Made by a program: the position numbers and the translations under genes
The notes under the pieces: generated by a model
Database searches by the model: none
What the model saw: the letters and a program-made list of their open reading frames with translations, nothing else
What the model was told of the DNA's origin: nothing
DNA from: Plebeiibacterium sediminum
GTDB lineage: Bacteria > Bacteroidota > Bacteroidia > Bacteroidales > Marinilabiliaceae
Reading direction: 5' to 3'
Assembly: GCF_026013605.1 (NCBI RefSeq)
Contig: NZ_JAPDPJ010000019.1
Coordinates: 26,091 to 90,090 of the forward strand
DNA: 64,000 bases
In this document: positions 37,176 through 46,334 of the stretch, in pieces
How the letters are laid out: each line of letters opens with the position of its first letter
Position numbering within the stretch: the stretch's first letter is position 1

Positions 37176-37527
37176 TAGAATTAAAATTTTGATCTCTTTT
37201 GTGTAATCAAATAGATTTCTTTTAAACAAATATCAATTAAGATTTTTGTCCTTTTTAATAAAGTAAACTAACCAAGTTATTTATGCTGAAATAGTTTTCT
37301 CCACAAATTTTTGTGCGTGGAGAAGCTATACTAATGCCTGATTGTTGTTTTCTATATAGTGCAATTATATCGTTTTTACTTTCTGTTTAAAGAAAGTAAA
37401 TCTTCCCGTGCGATAGTTGTTGGCCTTGATAAAAATGCCTGATAATAAAGTATCCTGTATAGAAATACGATTTATGAATATGCTCATTTTTTAATGAGAG
37501 CTAATCCCAAAAATATTTAAAGAAGTT
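37176..37527 (+). other. Intergenic region with several hairpins
   Basis: No gene is visible. Hairpins: TTCTCCAC/GTGGAGAA (37297-37324), ACTTTCT/AGAAAGT (37378-37397) and CTCATT-TTTT-AATGAG (37483-37498). AATGCCTGAT is repeated at 37333-37342 and 37435-37444. The region separates the thioredoxin-like gene from the protease genes and may hold a terminator and a regulated promoter. Confidence 0.4.
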
Positions 37528-38682
37528 ATGAAGAAATATTTCTTACTAATTGTATTGTCAGTAATTGGTTTAGCCCAGGGGTTTTCGCAGGGTAAAAATT
37601 TTACAGAACTTCAATATCATGATAACAATGGTGTTCCTGTTGTTGAAGTAGTTATTAAGGATAATACTTACCGCTTTATGCTTGATACAGGTACAGGAAT
37701 GTCGTGTGTATCTGATCGCTTGGTAAATGCAGAAAAGCTGGAATATTCACAGTCGCAAAAATCAATGCAGGGTTTGGGATATAACCTTTATGTGGCTACT
37801 ATACCACAAATGCAAATTGGTAATATTGAAACTAGTAATGTTCAGGGAATTGTAATGAGTGTTGATAATGTGATATTATCCACTCTGGGTGTTGATGGAA
37901 TTATTGGAGCAGACATTCTTATGAACTATGTCGTAACTTTTAACTCCTTAAAAAAGATTATTGTATTGTCAGATAGTGCTGATGAAGCTATCTCTGATTG
38001 GCAGACGCTGAAATTATGGAATAATGCTCCAATTTTTGAGGTTAAACTACAAGGTAAAGATGAATTATATGATGTTCCTGCATTATTTGATAGCGGTAAT
38101 GGAACAGGAGCACTCACCCTTCCTTCAGTTGAAGGATTTGAACAATGGTCAGGGGCAGGAATTATAGCCAATGTTATAGAAGGTCGTGGAGCCGTAGGTT
38201 CAATGGTTGGAGGTTTAGCTAAGTATGATAAAATATACCGAGGTAAGCTGAATGACTTTCATGTTGGAAACGTAGTATTTAAAAATCTGCCGGTTATGAC
38301 AGGTGGAGTAGGCTATTTGCAACTTTGTTATAAAATGACCGATCTGGGTCAAATTATTATAGACTATCCTAATAAGCGTTACAAATTCGAGCCTTTTGAA
38401 AATGGAACAGTTTGGCCAGGAGACAACCGTACTGTAATGACTGGCCTTGATAATGGAAAATTACGTATTGCCGCAGTTTGGGGAGATAAAGCCCAGGCAG
38501 AAATAGAACCAGGATATATTATTACAGCCATTGGCGAAAAAACTCTTAGCGATTCGGTTGATAGTCTTCCAAATATTGATGAATTGATTCGTCAATATGG
38601 TGCTGAAAATGCTGTAATCACAGTTCAGGACAAGTTGGGTTCAGTAAAAGAACTTCCAGCTTCATTGTTCCTGGCTCAATAA
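37528..38682 (+). CDS. Retropepsin-like aspartyl protease with C-terminal PDZ-like domain
   Basis: An exported protein (signal ending GFSQG) with two aspartyl-protease half-domains in one chain: FMLDTGTG (Asp53) and ALFDSGNG (Asp188). Hydrophobic-hydrophobic-Gly turns such as GVDGIIGADIL follow the first half. Bacterial retropepsin-like proteins usually carry one such motif per chain or a degenerate second one; here both DTG/DSG motifs are intact. The last ~90 residues, including IEPGYIITAIGEKTL, look like a PDZ domain. It is 31 bp upstream of the M16 peptidase and probably co-transcribed, pointing to periplasmic or surface proteolysis. Confidence 0.82.
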   Translation: MKKYFLLIVLSVIGLAQGFSQGKNFTELQYHDNNGVPVVEVVIKDNTYRFMLDTGTGMSCVSDRLVNAEKLEYSQSQKSMQGLGYNLYVATIPQMQIGNIETSNVQGIVMSVDNVILSTLGVDGIIGADILMNYVVTFNSLKKIIVLSDSADEAISDWQTLKLWNNAPIFEVKLQGKDELYDVPALFDSGNGTGALTLPSVEGFEQWSGAGIIANVIEGRGAVGSMVGGLAKYDKIYRGKLNDFHVGNVVFKNLPVMTGGVGYLQLCYKMTDLGQIIIDYPNKRYKFEPFENGTVWPGDNRTVMTGLDNGKLRIAAVWGDKAQAEIEPGYIITAIGEKTLSDSVDSLPNIDELIRQYGAENAVITVQDKLGSVKELPASLFLAQ

Positions 38683-38713
38683 CAATTATTGTTTATATAA
38701 AAGATATTTTAAA

Positions 38714-41536
38714 ATGATATTTAAACGAATTATAACAGCTGTATGTATGCTTCTGTTTGTTTATAGCTTGGGGGTTGCCCAACAACTAAACATGGCAAGC
38801 ACACTTCCTTTGGATTCGACTGTTAGAATCGGGAAACTGGATAATGGTTTAACTTATTATCTGAGACATAATGAAAATCCAGCTCAAATGGCTGATTTCT
38901 ATATTATTTATAATGTAGGCTCGATACAGGAAACAGATACGCAAACAGGTCTTGCTCACTTTTTAGAGCATATGGCTTTCAACGGGACTAAAAATTTCCC
39001 GGGAAACAGCATGATTAATTGGCTAGAAAGTGTAGGGCTACAGTTTGGTACTAATGTAAATGGTGCAACAGGTATGGAAATGACCTATTACAACCTGACA
39101 CAAGTGCCATTAAAACGTAAATCAATTATTGATTCAACTCTGCTTATTCTTCACGATTGGTCACATTTTCTTTTACTGGAAGATGCTGAAATTAACAAAG
39201 AGCGTGGTGTGATCATTGAGGAACGTCGTCAGCGTAATAATGCTACTTTTCGATTAGGCAGAAAAGCTGCGCCCTATATTTATAATAAATCAAGGTATGC
39301 AGATCGTGATATGATTGGTAGCGAAGAGTTTTTAAAAACTTTTTCAGGAGATTCTCTTCGTAGTTATTACGATCGTTGGTATCGTCCGGATTTGCAGGCA
39401 ATTGTTGTTGTTGGAGATATTGATGTAGATGAAGTAGAGGGAAAAATTAAAGCTGTAATGGCTGATATACCTGCTGCAGTTAATCCGGAGCCTAAAGAGC
39501 TTATTGAGATTCCAGAAAACAGTCAACCTTTGGTTACCGTTATTTCAGATCCTGAAATTAATAGTGTAACCACATCTTTATATATCAAAAGAAAAGCTAT
39601 ACCTGCTGAATACAACAGCAGACTTGGTGTTTTTAATATGAACCTGCAAATGAATGCGGCTATTGCAATGGCCAACATTCGTTTAGCTGATATTGCCAGT
39701 ACAAGTACAGCATTTAAAAGTGCACAAGTTCTGGATGTACCTCTTACTTTTAACGATCAGGTAATCAGTTTGCAGGTAACCATGCCTAATGGAGATGTTC
39801 AGGACCGATTTAAAGCAGCTTATTCAGAATTGGAAAGATTACGTCGATATGGTTTTACTCCATCAGAATTTGAATTTTTAAAAACAAGTTTGCTTCGTAG
39901 TGCCAAATATGTTTACGAAAACAGTAACAGACGCGATAACAGTAGTTTTATTTGGGAGTGTATTAACAATTACACAAAGAATCAACCTATTCTAACTCCA
40001 GAGTATCAGTGGAAGTTAACGGAATACTTTGTTTCTAAAATGCAGCTCGAAGATGTTAATAAATTATTCAGTACTTTATTAACACCATCAAATAATGTTT
40101 TGGTAGTTATGATGCCTGAGAATAACTATGTGCAAAATCCGTCGGAAGAAGATATGGTTAATGTAATGGCAACCGTAAGGAGTGAAGAGCTGGAGCCTTA
40201 TAAGGAAGAAATTATCGATAAGCCGCTTTTGCCAGAAGCATCAAATATTAAACGAGGTAAAGTTGTAAAAGTAGAAAAAGGTGAATATGGATCTACACTT
40301 TGGACACTTAATAATGGCATTAGGGTTATGGTTAAACCAACCACTTATAGTCCAAGCCAGATTGAGATGAGTGCTACAGCCAGTGGAGGTTTATCTGTAG
40401 TGGATGATAAAGATTATTTTTCCGCATCAACTTTAATGCCTCTGATTTCAAGATCAGGAATTGGTGATTTTAGTAATAATGAACTAAAAAAGGTAATTGG
40501 AACAAAAGTGGCATCAGTAGCTCCGTCTATCGGTCGTTTTTCAAGTGAGCTAAACGGACGTGCAGCAAAATCGGATCTGGAAACCATGATGCAGTTGACT
40601 TACCTGTATTTTACAAAGCCCAGATTTGTGCAGGATGAGTTCGACAATATGATTCAGAGAAATCGTGCAAATATGTCCAATAAAAAAGGTTCTGCAGACA
40701 TGACTTTTCTTGAAAAGATGAACGTAGCTATTTACGGAGACAAGAATAATGTCAGAACTCAGGCTCCATCAGAAGAAGCTTTAGAGCAAGTTAGTTTCAA
40801 AAGAATGCAAGCGTTGTATGATCAATTCTTTTGCGATGCAGCAGGTAATTATACATTTTATTTCCTTGGAGATATAGATATCAGTGTTCTTAAGCCAATG
40901 GTTGAAAAATATCTTGGTTCATTGAAACCAGGAAAGCAAAAGCTGAATTGGCGTGATGATATGGTAAGACCAAATAATGGTCCAATTGAGAAACGTTTTG
41001 AGTATCCAATGCAAACGCCTCAAAGTACTGTATTTTACAACTATTCAGGTTCTATTAAATACAATCAGGAAAACACGATGTTGATGGCCATGTTATCTTC
41101 GTGTTTACAAAACCGATATATAAAATCTATTCGTGAAGATAAAGGAGGATCGTATGGGGTTTCTGTTCGTGGAGATTTATCTCGTCAACCTGTTGAGGGT
41201 TATAATCTTTCAGTTTCCTTTAAGACAAATCCTGCTATGGTTGATGAATTGACTCAAGTTGTGGAGGCTGAATTAAAGGATATTGCAGAGAATGGCCCAG
41301 ATAAAATTGATGTGGATAAGGTTTTATCTTTCTGGAAGAAAACACGCCCGGATGGCATGAAAAACAATGGTGCATGGCTTACGTTGATGAAAACTTATAA
41401 TACTTGGGGTGAGGATTGGAATACTGATTTTGACCAGTTTCTTAAGAAAATCACGCCTAAAAAAGTTCAGAATTTAGCAAAGCAAATTGTGAATGATAAT
41501 AACGTAGCAAAGATCATTATGGATCCGGTCAAATAA
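38714..41536 (+). CDS. M16 family zinc metallopeptidase (pitrilysin type), exported
   Basis: A 940-residue protein with signal peptide (VYSLGVAQQ). It has an N-terminal M16 domain with the inverted zinc motif HFLEH (His82, Glu85, His86) in GLAHFLEHMAFNGTKNFP and the downstream glutamate region ERGVIIEERRQR. A second, non-catalytic M16 half covers ~500-940 (LWTLNNGIRVMVKP ... SIREDKGGSYGVSV). This two-half build forms a chamber that degrades peptides. With the aspartyl protease upstream it would process peptides in the periplasm. The hairpin at 41598-41616 probably ends the message. Confidence 0.94.
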   Translation: MIFKRIITAVCMLLFVYSLGVAQQLNMASTLPLDSTVRIGKLDNGLTYYLRHNENPAQMADFYIIYNVGSIQETDTQTGLAHFLEHMAFNGTKNFPGNSMINWLESVGLQFGTNVNGATGMEMTYYNLTQVPLKRKSIIDSTLLILHDWSHFLLLEDAEINKERGVIIEERRQRNNATFRLGRKAAPYIYNKSRYADRDMIGSEEFLKTFSGDSLRSYYDRWYRPDLQAIVVVGDIDVDEVEGKIKAVMADIPAAVNPEPKELIEIPENSQPLVTVISDPEINSVTTSLYIKRKAIPAEYNSRLGVFNMNLQMNAAIAMANIRLADIASTSTAFKSAQVLDVPLTFNDQVISLQVTMPNGDVQDRFKAAYSELERLRRYGFTPSEFEFLKTSLLRSAKYVYENSNRRDNSSFIWECINNYTKNQPILTPEYQWKLTEYFVSKMQLEDVNKLFSTLLTPSNNVLVVMMPENNYVQNPSEEDMVNVMATVRSEELEPYKEEIIDKPLLPEASNIKRGKVVKVEKGEYGSTLWTLNNGIRVMVKPTTYSPSQIEMSATASGGLSVVDDKDYFSASTLMPLISRSGIGDFSNNELKKVIGTKVASVAPSIGRFSSELNGRAAKSDLETMMQLTYLYFTKPRFVQDEFDNMIQRNRANMSNKKGSADMTFLEKMNVAIYGDKNNVRTQAPSEEALEQVSFKRMQALYDQFFCDAAGNYTFYFLGDIDISVLKPMVEKYLGSLKPGKQKLNWRDDMVRPNNGPIEKRFEYPMQTPQSTVFYNYSGSIKYNQENTMLMAMLSSCLQNRYIKSIREDKGGSYGVSVRGDLSRQPVEGYNLSVSFKTNPAMVDELTQVVEAELKDIAENGPDKIDVDKVLSFWKKTRPDGMKNNGAWLTLMKTYNTWGEDWNTDFDQFLKKITPKKVQNLAKQIVNDNNVAKIIMDPVK

Positions 41537-41597
41537 CATCTTAAAGGACTTAAATAAATACTTCCATAGTATTTTTAACTATCCTATACCTGTAACT

Positions 41598-41616
41598 CTC
41601 CGGAATTTTTCCGGAG
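41598..41616 (+). terminator. Hairpin after the M16 gene
   Basis: CTCCGGAA and TTCCGGAG form a perfect 8-bp stem with a 3-nt loop, followed by a weakly T-rich stretch. Probable terminator, less certain because there is no clear T-run. Confidence 0.5.
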
Positions 41617-41730
41617 GGTCTCATTATTCGGATATGAGATTTAAGATGTGAAGTAAAGATTGTAATTAGATATAATGACTATGTTTTTAATTGGAAAACA
41701 GTTTGGTAAATAATTGTAAATTTTAAACAG

Positions 41731-42126
41731 ATGAAGAATATTAGATTTATTTTGATTGGTGTGGTGAGTGTAATAATTTTTATGAGTTGTGGTAATACAC
41801 AATCATCGAACAATCAAGCCCACCAAACAATATCAGAGAATACTTCAGAATCAAATGACACAATTAAAGGTCGTGGTTGCTTTGAAATAGTAAGTGATAT
41901 ACCTTATGATATTCCGGCTCAGCGTTTTGATGAAACAGCACAGATATTAGCTCATGCCAGTGGATGCTTTATTGAAACGGATTTATCAAAAACAGGAAGT
42001 GTTGATGTAAATGCAATTAAGGGAAAGATGAGTATTCGCGATGCAATATTGGTTGCAATAGAAGGTACTAATTTAAAAATTACAGAAGAAACCGAAGTGA
42101 AAATTAAGGTTGAACTGATTAAATAA
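41731..42126 (+). CDS. Stand-alone STN (secretin/TonB short N-terminal)-like domain lipoprotein
   Basis: A 131-residue lipoprotein (lipobox FMSC, Cys20) with a Ser/Asn/Gln-rich linker of ~30 residues. The ~70-residue domain has the STN pattern: IPAQRFDETAQILAHASGCFIETDL...VDVNAIKGKMSIRDAILVAIEGTNLKITEETEVKIKV. STN domains normally sit at the N-terminus of SusC/FecA-type transducers and bind FecR-like proteins. A free lipid-anchored copy is unusual; it could compete for or modulate the FecR-type regulator at 25994. The domain assignment rests on pattern recognition. A terminator follows. Confidence 0.6.
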   Translation: MKNIRFILIGVVSVIIFMSCGNTQSSNNQAHQTISENTSESNDTIKGRGCFEIVSDIPYDIPAQRFDETAQILAHASGCFIETDLSKTGSVDVNAIKGKMSIRDAILVAIEGTNLKITEETEVKIKVELIK

Positions 42127-42182
42127 AGAAAACAGCTACTCCATAAAGAGATATTTAGATTAAAGGTTTAGTTGAGTGAGTG

Positions 42183-42217
42183 GGGCAGATCAGGGGGAAA
42201 ACGATCTGCCCTTTTTA
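42183..42217 (+). terminator. Rho-independent terminator
   Basis: GGGCAGATC (42183-42191) pairs with GATCTGCCC (42203-42211), followed by TTTTTATTT. It ends the STN-lipoprotein transcript. From here to 42415 I see no gene. Confidence 0.92.
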
Positions 42218-42415
42218 TTTATGTTTATTTCTAAATTTTATTAGTTGGTATATTTATCATATCGTATTGTTGTAATAATCATCTAAAGGACCTGAATGCT
42301 TTATTGTGATGAATTTATCCCTGAATTTTGTTGATGTAATTTATAGTAGGATCGCAATATATTGAAATATCCGTGATTGGATCGAAGGGAATGAAATAAG
42401 GAATATTATAAAAGC

Positions 42416-42453
42416 AAAAAAGCTTGAAATCTTATGATTTCAAGCTTTTTTTT
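42416..42453 (-). terminator. Terminator of tRNA-Gln
   Basis: AAAAAAGCTTGAAATC (42416-42431) pairs with GATTTCAAGCTTTTTT (42436-42451) around TTAT, immediately downstream of the tRNA on the minus strand. Confidence 0.92.
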
Positions 42454-42454
42454 G

Positions 42455-42527
42455 TTGTCCCACCAGGGCTCGAACCTGGACTCTTCTGAACCAAAATCAG
42501 ACGTGTTGCCAATTACACCATGGGACA
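42455..42527 (-). tRNA. tRNA-Gln (anticodon TTG)
   Basis: A 73-nt cloverleaf on the minus strand: acceptor TGTCCCA/TGGGACA with discriminator A, a D-arm with TGGTGTAATTGGCA, anticodon arm TCTGA-TTTTGGT-TCAGA (anticodon TTG), and T-arm loop GTTCGAGC. CCA is not encoded. The gene has a perfect promoter and terminator. Confidence 0.97.
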
Positions 42528-42557
42528 ATCCTCATGTCTTTCTTTTTGAAAGCGATG

Positions 42558-42588
42558 CAAAAGTAGACCTTTTTTTGATTCGTGCAAA
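42558..42588 (-). promoter_or_regulatory. Consensus promoter of tRNA-Gln
   Basis: On the minus strand TTTG (42588-42585) lies exactly 19 nt before TACTTTTG (42565-42558). This is the full Bacteroidetes primary-sigma consensus, about 30 nt before the tRNA. Confidence 0.88.
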
Positions 42589-42840
42589 ATATTTTTAAAA
42601 CTTTTTTGTAAAAAATATACGCGAATTTATGGCTGTTTGTTTTAATGTTAAGATATTCAAGAAAATAAATGTTGATTTTTTTTGAGCATAAAGAAGCCGG
42701 GATTGTGAGGTTTCTTCTGAATTGATAAAAGAATTATATACTGGGTTTCTCATAATGAAATTTTTGATACCAGGAAGTTAAAATAGAGTTAAATACAAAA
42801 CTAACTATGGGCTTTAAAAAAGGGTTTAATAAAAATTACT

Positions 42841-42848
42841 TATTTTTG
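42841..42848 (+). promoter_or_regulatory. Candidate -7 box for the DUF2723 gene
   Basis: TATTTTTG matches TAnnTTTG, 75 nt before the start codon. There is no good TTTG at the right distance. The rest of the 42589-42923 gap shows no gene. Confidence 0.45.
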
Positions 42849-42923
42849 GCAGCGTGGAAAAAACAGGGTTTACTCAAATTAGTATACAAACCTCATTTAA
42901 ACAGAGAATTATAATATAATATC

Positions 42924-45900
42924 ATGAGAAATAATTATAAACTACTCAATAATGTATTTGGATGGTTGTCATTTTTTATCGCTGCGGTAACTTATACAAT
43001 GACCATTGAACCAACGGCCAGTTTCTGGGACTGTGGAGAATTTATTTCAACCGCATATAAATTATTGGTAGGACACCCTCCAGGTGCTCCTTTTTTCATG
43101 ATTATAGGACGATTCTTTTCTTTGTTTGCACCTGATGGTGGATCTGTGGCTGTAATGATTAATATTATGAGTGCCCTTGCAAGTGCATTTACAATTATGT
43201 TTTTGTTTTGGACCATTACTCACTTAGCTAGTAAAATATTTATTACAGAAAAAGCTGAAGAGTGGAGATCATGGGCAGTTATTGGAGCCGGTTTTGTTGG
43301 TGCTTTAGCTTATACATTTTCTGATACTTTCTGGTTTTCTGCTGTTGAAGGTGAGGTTTATGCCATGTCATCGTTGTTTACAGCAATGGTATTTTGGGCC
43401 ATTTTAAAATGGGAAAATGTTGCAGATGAACCTTATGCTAACCGATGGTTGATATTAATCGCCTACTTAATGGGTCTTTCAATCGGTGTTCACTTATTAA
43501 ACTTGTTGGCAATTCCTGCTATTGTATTGGTGTATTACTTTAAAAAATTCGAAGTAAACAGAAACGGTTTAATAGCAGCCTTAGGTATTTCTGCAGTCAT
43601 ATTATTGGGTGTTTTATATGGTATTATTCCTTACACTGTAAAAATCGCCAGCTGGTTTGAGCTTTTATTTGTAAATGATTTTGGCATGCCATTTAACACG
43701 GGTGTTGCAGTATACTTTTTATTGTTGTTCTCCGGAATTATTTTTGGAATCTGGTACACACATAAACGTCAGAAAGTTATTTTAAATACTATTCTTTTAG
43801 GTGTTACAGTAATCTTAATTGGATACTCATCTTTTGCTATGATTGTAATCAGATCATCAGCAAACCCAACAATGGATCAAAACTCACCTGAAGATGTATT
43901 CTCTATGATGGGGTATTTAAATCGTGAGCAATATGGCGACAGACCTTTGTTTTATGGAGAATATTACAACTCTGAAATCGATTTTAAAGCTTCGCAAGAA
44001 AAGCAGGGGGATCCTATCAGAATTAAAAAGGATGGAGAATATAAAACTGTTGACCATAAGCCAGAATATGTGTTCAATGATAAAACATTAACTATTTTCC
44101 CTAGAATGTACAGTCGTGATGGCAGACATATAGAGCAGTATAAAAGCTGGGCAGGTCCATCAAAAGGGAAAGATGTTCAGGTTGTTGATCAGGAAACCGG
44201 TGACACAAAAACAATTACTTTACCTACCTGGGGTGATAATCTTGCCTTTTTCCTAAGATATCAGGTTGGTTATATGTACTTCAGGTATTTTATGTGGAAT
44301 TTTGCCGGAAGACAAAATGATATACAAGGTAATGGTGAGGTGACAAAAGGAAACTGGATTAGTGGAATTCCTTTTATTGATAATGCTCGTTTAGGTGATC
44401 AGTCAAAATTGCCAGATACTTATAAAAACAACAAAGGCAGAAACAAATATTATTTCCTTCCTCTTATATTAGGTTTACTTGGTTTGTTATTCCAATATCA
44501 GTCAGGTAAAAAGGGTAAAGAAGGTTTTTGGATTGTAATGTTGCTATTCTTCCTAACAGGTTTGGCAATTGTATTGTACCTGAATCAAACACCACTTCAG
44601 CCGCGTGAACGTGATTATGCTTATGCAGGTTCGTTTTATGCATTTGCAATTTGGATTGGATTAGGAGTATTAGCTGTAGTCGATGCCCTGAATAAATTTA
44701 TGTCTGGAAAAGGTGCTGCAGTGGGTGCTACCGTTTTATGTTTGCTATGTGTGCCTGTGTTGATGGCGTCTCAAAACTGGGATGATCATAACAGATCACA
44801 TCGTAATGTGGCCCGAGATCTGGCTTTTAATTATCTGGATACTTGTGATAAGGATGCCATTATATTTACCAACGGAGATAATGATACTTTCCCATTGTGG
44901 TATGCACAAGAGGTTGAAGGTTACAGGTTAGATGTTAGGGTTTGTAATTTAAGTTACTTGCAAACTGATTGGTATATTGATCAAATGAAACGTAAGGCTT
45001 ATGATTCTGATCCGTTACCATTCTCTTTAGAACATGATCAATATGTGACTGGAACAAGAGATGTGGCTCATGTAGTTGAATTAATTGATGACAGAGTTGA
45101 CTTAAAAGAAGCCATTAACTTCCTGGCAAGTGATAATCCAAAAACAAAACAGATTCCGGGGTATAAGGGAACTTTTGAATTCTTACCTGCAAAACGTTTT
45201 AAAGTGCCTGTTGATAGTTTACAAATGATTCAAACAGGAGTGGTAAGCAAAGATGCTGCTGATTTAATTGTACCTCAGGTTAATATTGATATCAACAAAC
45301 CAAGAGTATTGAAAAATGAAATCATGATTCTTGACTTATTGGCTAATAACGATTGGAAACGTCCGGTTTATTTTGCAGTAACTGTTGGTCGTGATAATTA
45401 TGCAAGTCTTGATGATTATTTTCAATTAGAAGGTTTTGCATACAAAGTGGTACCAATCAGAACCAGGAATAGTGATGGCCAGATTGGAAGAGTTGATACC
45501 GAAAAAATGTACGATAAGTTCATGAATAAATTTCGTTGGGGAGGATTTGATGATCCTAGAGTATATTTGGATGAGAATCATCAGCGCATGGCTATGAACA
45601 TCCGTAATAATATGTCACGTTTAGCTTCATCGCTTATCGATGAAGGAAAAATGGATAAAGCTGTTGATATTTTAGATATGTCTTTAACTAAGCTTCCTGT
45701 TGATAAGGTTCCTCATAATTACTTTTCAGTATTTATTGCTGAAGGTTATTACAAAGCGGATCAAAGAGCTAAGGCAGAAGAAATATTAAAACAGTTTGGA
45801 GAGCAAACATTCCAGGAAATGAAATTTTATTCGTCTCTTGATGCTTCAAAATTAAATACGGTAAGTGGAGATGCGAATAATAGTTATCTGCTTTATGGCG

Positions 45901-46277
45901 AAATTGTTAAAATGGCATCTCAGTACAGTAGCGAACAATTAAGAGAAGATTTAAATGCTAAGTTAACAGAGCTTCCTATTGGAAGTTTACCAGAAAATAT
46001 TTTAAGTATTTTCTTAGCTGAAGGCTATTATATTAAGGGCGATAATCAGATTGCTGATCAGATTATTGAAAGCATGTATAAATCGGCGAGCCAAATCATC
46101 GCGTATTATAATCAAATCCCTGCCAAGCAAAGAAGTGACTTTGATTATCAATACCGTCAGGGCTTAATTTACATGATGGAAATTCAAAAAATATTAGATA
46201 AATACGATAGAAATGAATTGTCTGCAAAACTAAATGGTGATTCCAATGGTGCAGAAATGAAGTTTCTATCTAAGTAA
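42924..46277 (+). CDS. DUF2723 family multi-pass membrane protein (GT117-type glycosyltransferase)
   Basis: An 1117-residue inner-membrane protein. The N-terminus carries the DUF2723 signature (TYTMTIEPTASFWDCGEFISTAYKLLVGHPPGAPFFMIIGRFF), with acidic residues in SFWDCGEF where glycosyltransferases of the C fold have theirs. About a dozen membrane helices cover residues 10-620, and the C-terminal ~450 residues are soluble and helical (TPR-like: EEGKMDKAVDILDMSL, AEGYYKADQRAKAEEIL). DUF2723 is related to eukaryotic TMEM260, a protein O-mannosyltransferase, so a role in glycosylating exported proteins is plausible. Acceptor and sugar are unknown. A polysaccharide deacetylase gene follows 57 bp later. 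Confidence 0.88.
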   Translation: MRNNYKLLNNVFGWLSFFIAAVTYTMTIEPTASFWDCGEFISTAYKLLVGHPPGAPFFMIIGRFFSLFAPDGGSVAVMINIMSALASAFTIMFLFWTITHLASKIFITEKAEEWRSWAVIGAGFVGALAYTFSDTFWFSAVEGEVYAMSSLFTAMVFWAILKWENVADEPYANRWLILIAYLMGLSIGVHLLNLLAIPAIVLVYYFKKFEVNRNGLIAALGISAVILLGVLYGIIPYTVKIASWFELLFVNDFGMPFNTGVAVYFLLLFSGIIFGIWYTHKRQKVILNTILLGVTVILIGYSSFAMIVIRSSANPTMDQNSPEDVFSMMGYLNREQYGDRPLFYGEYYNSEIDFKASQEKQGDPIRIKKDGEYKTVDHKPEYVFNDKTLTIFPRMYSRDGRHIEQYKSWAGPSKGKDVQVVDQETGDTKTITLPTWGDNLAFFLRYQVGYMYFRYFMWNFAGRQNDIQGNGEVTKGNWISGIPFIDNARLGDQSKLPDTYKNNKGRNKYYFLPLILGLLGLLFQYQSGKKGKEGFWIVMLLFFLTGLAIVLYLNQTPLQPRERDYAYAGSFYAFAIWIGLGVLAVVDALNKFMSGKGAAVGATVLCLLCVPVLMASQNWDDHNRSHRNVARDLAFNYLDTCDKDAIIFTNGDNDTFPLWYAQEVEGYRLDVRVCNLSYLQTDWYIDQMKRKAYDSDPLPFSLEHDQYVTGTRDVAHVVELIDDRVDLKEAINFLASDNPKTKQIPGYKGTFEFLPAKRFKVPVDSLQMIQTGVVSKDAADLIVPQVNIDINKPRVLKNEIMILDLLANNDWKRPVYFAVTVGRDNYASLDDYFQLEGFAYKVVPIRTRNSDGQIGRVDTEKMYDKFMNKFRWGGFDDPRVYLDENHQRMAMNIRNNMSRLASSLIDEGKMDKAVDILDMSLTKLPVDKVPHNYFSVFIAEGYYKADQRAKAEEILKQFGEQTFQEMKFYSSLDASKLNTVSGDANNSYLLYGEIVKMASQYSSEQLREDLNAKLTELPIGSLPENILSIFLAEGYYIKGDNQIADQIIESMYKSASQIIAYYNQIPAKQRSDFDYQYRQGLIYMMEIQKILDKYDRNELSAKLNGDSNGAEMKFLSK

Positions 46278-46334
46278 GGTTTTCAAATCAGAAACGGAAT
46301 GTTGGTTGAATTTTAAAGTGTTGGAGGAATATTT

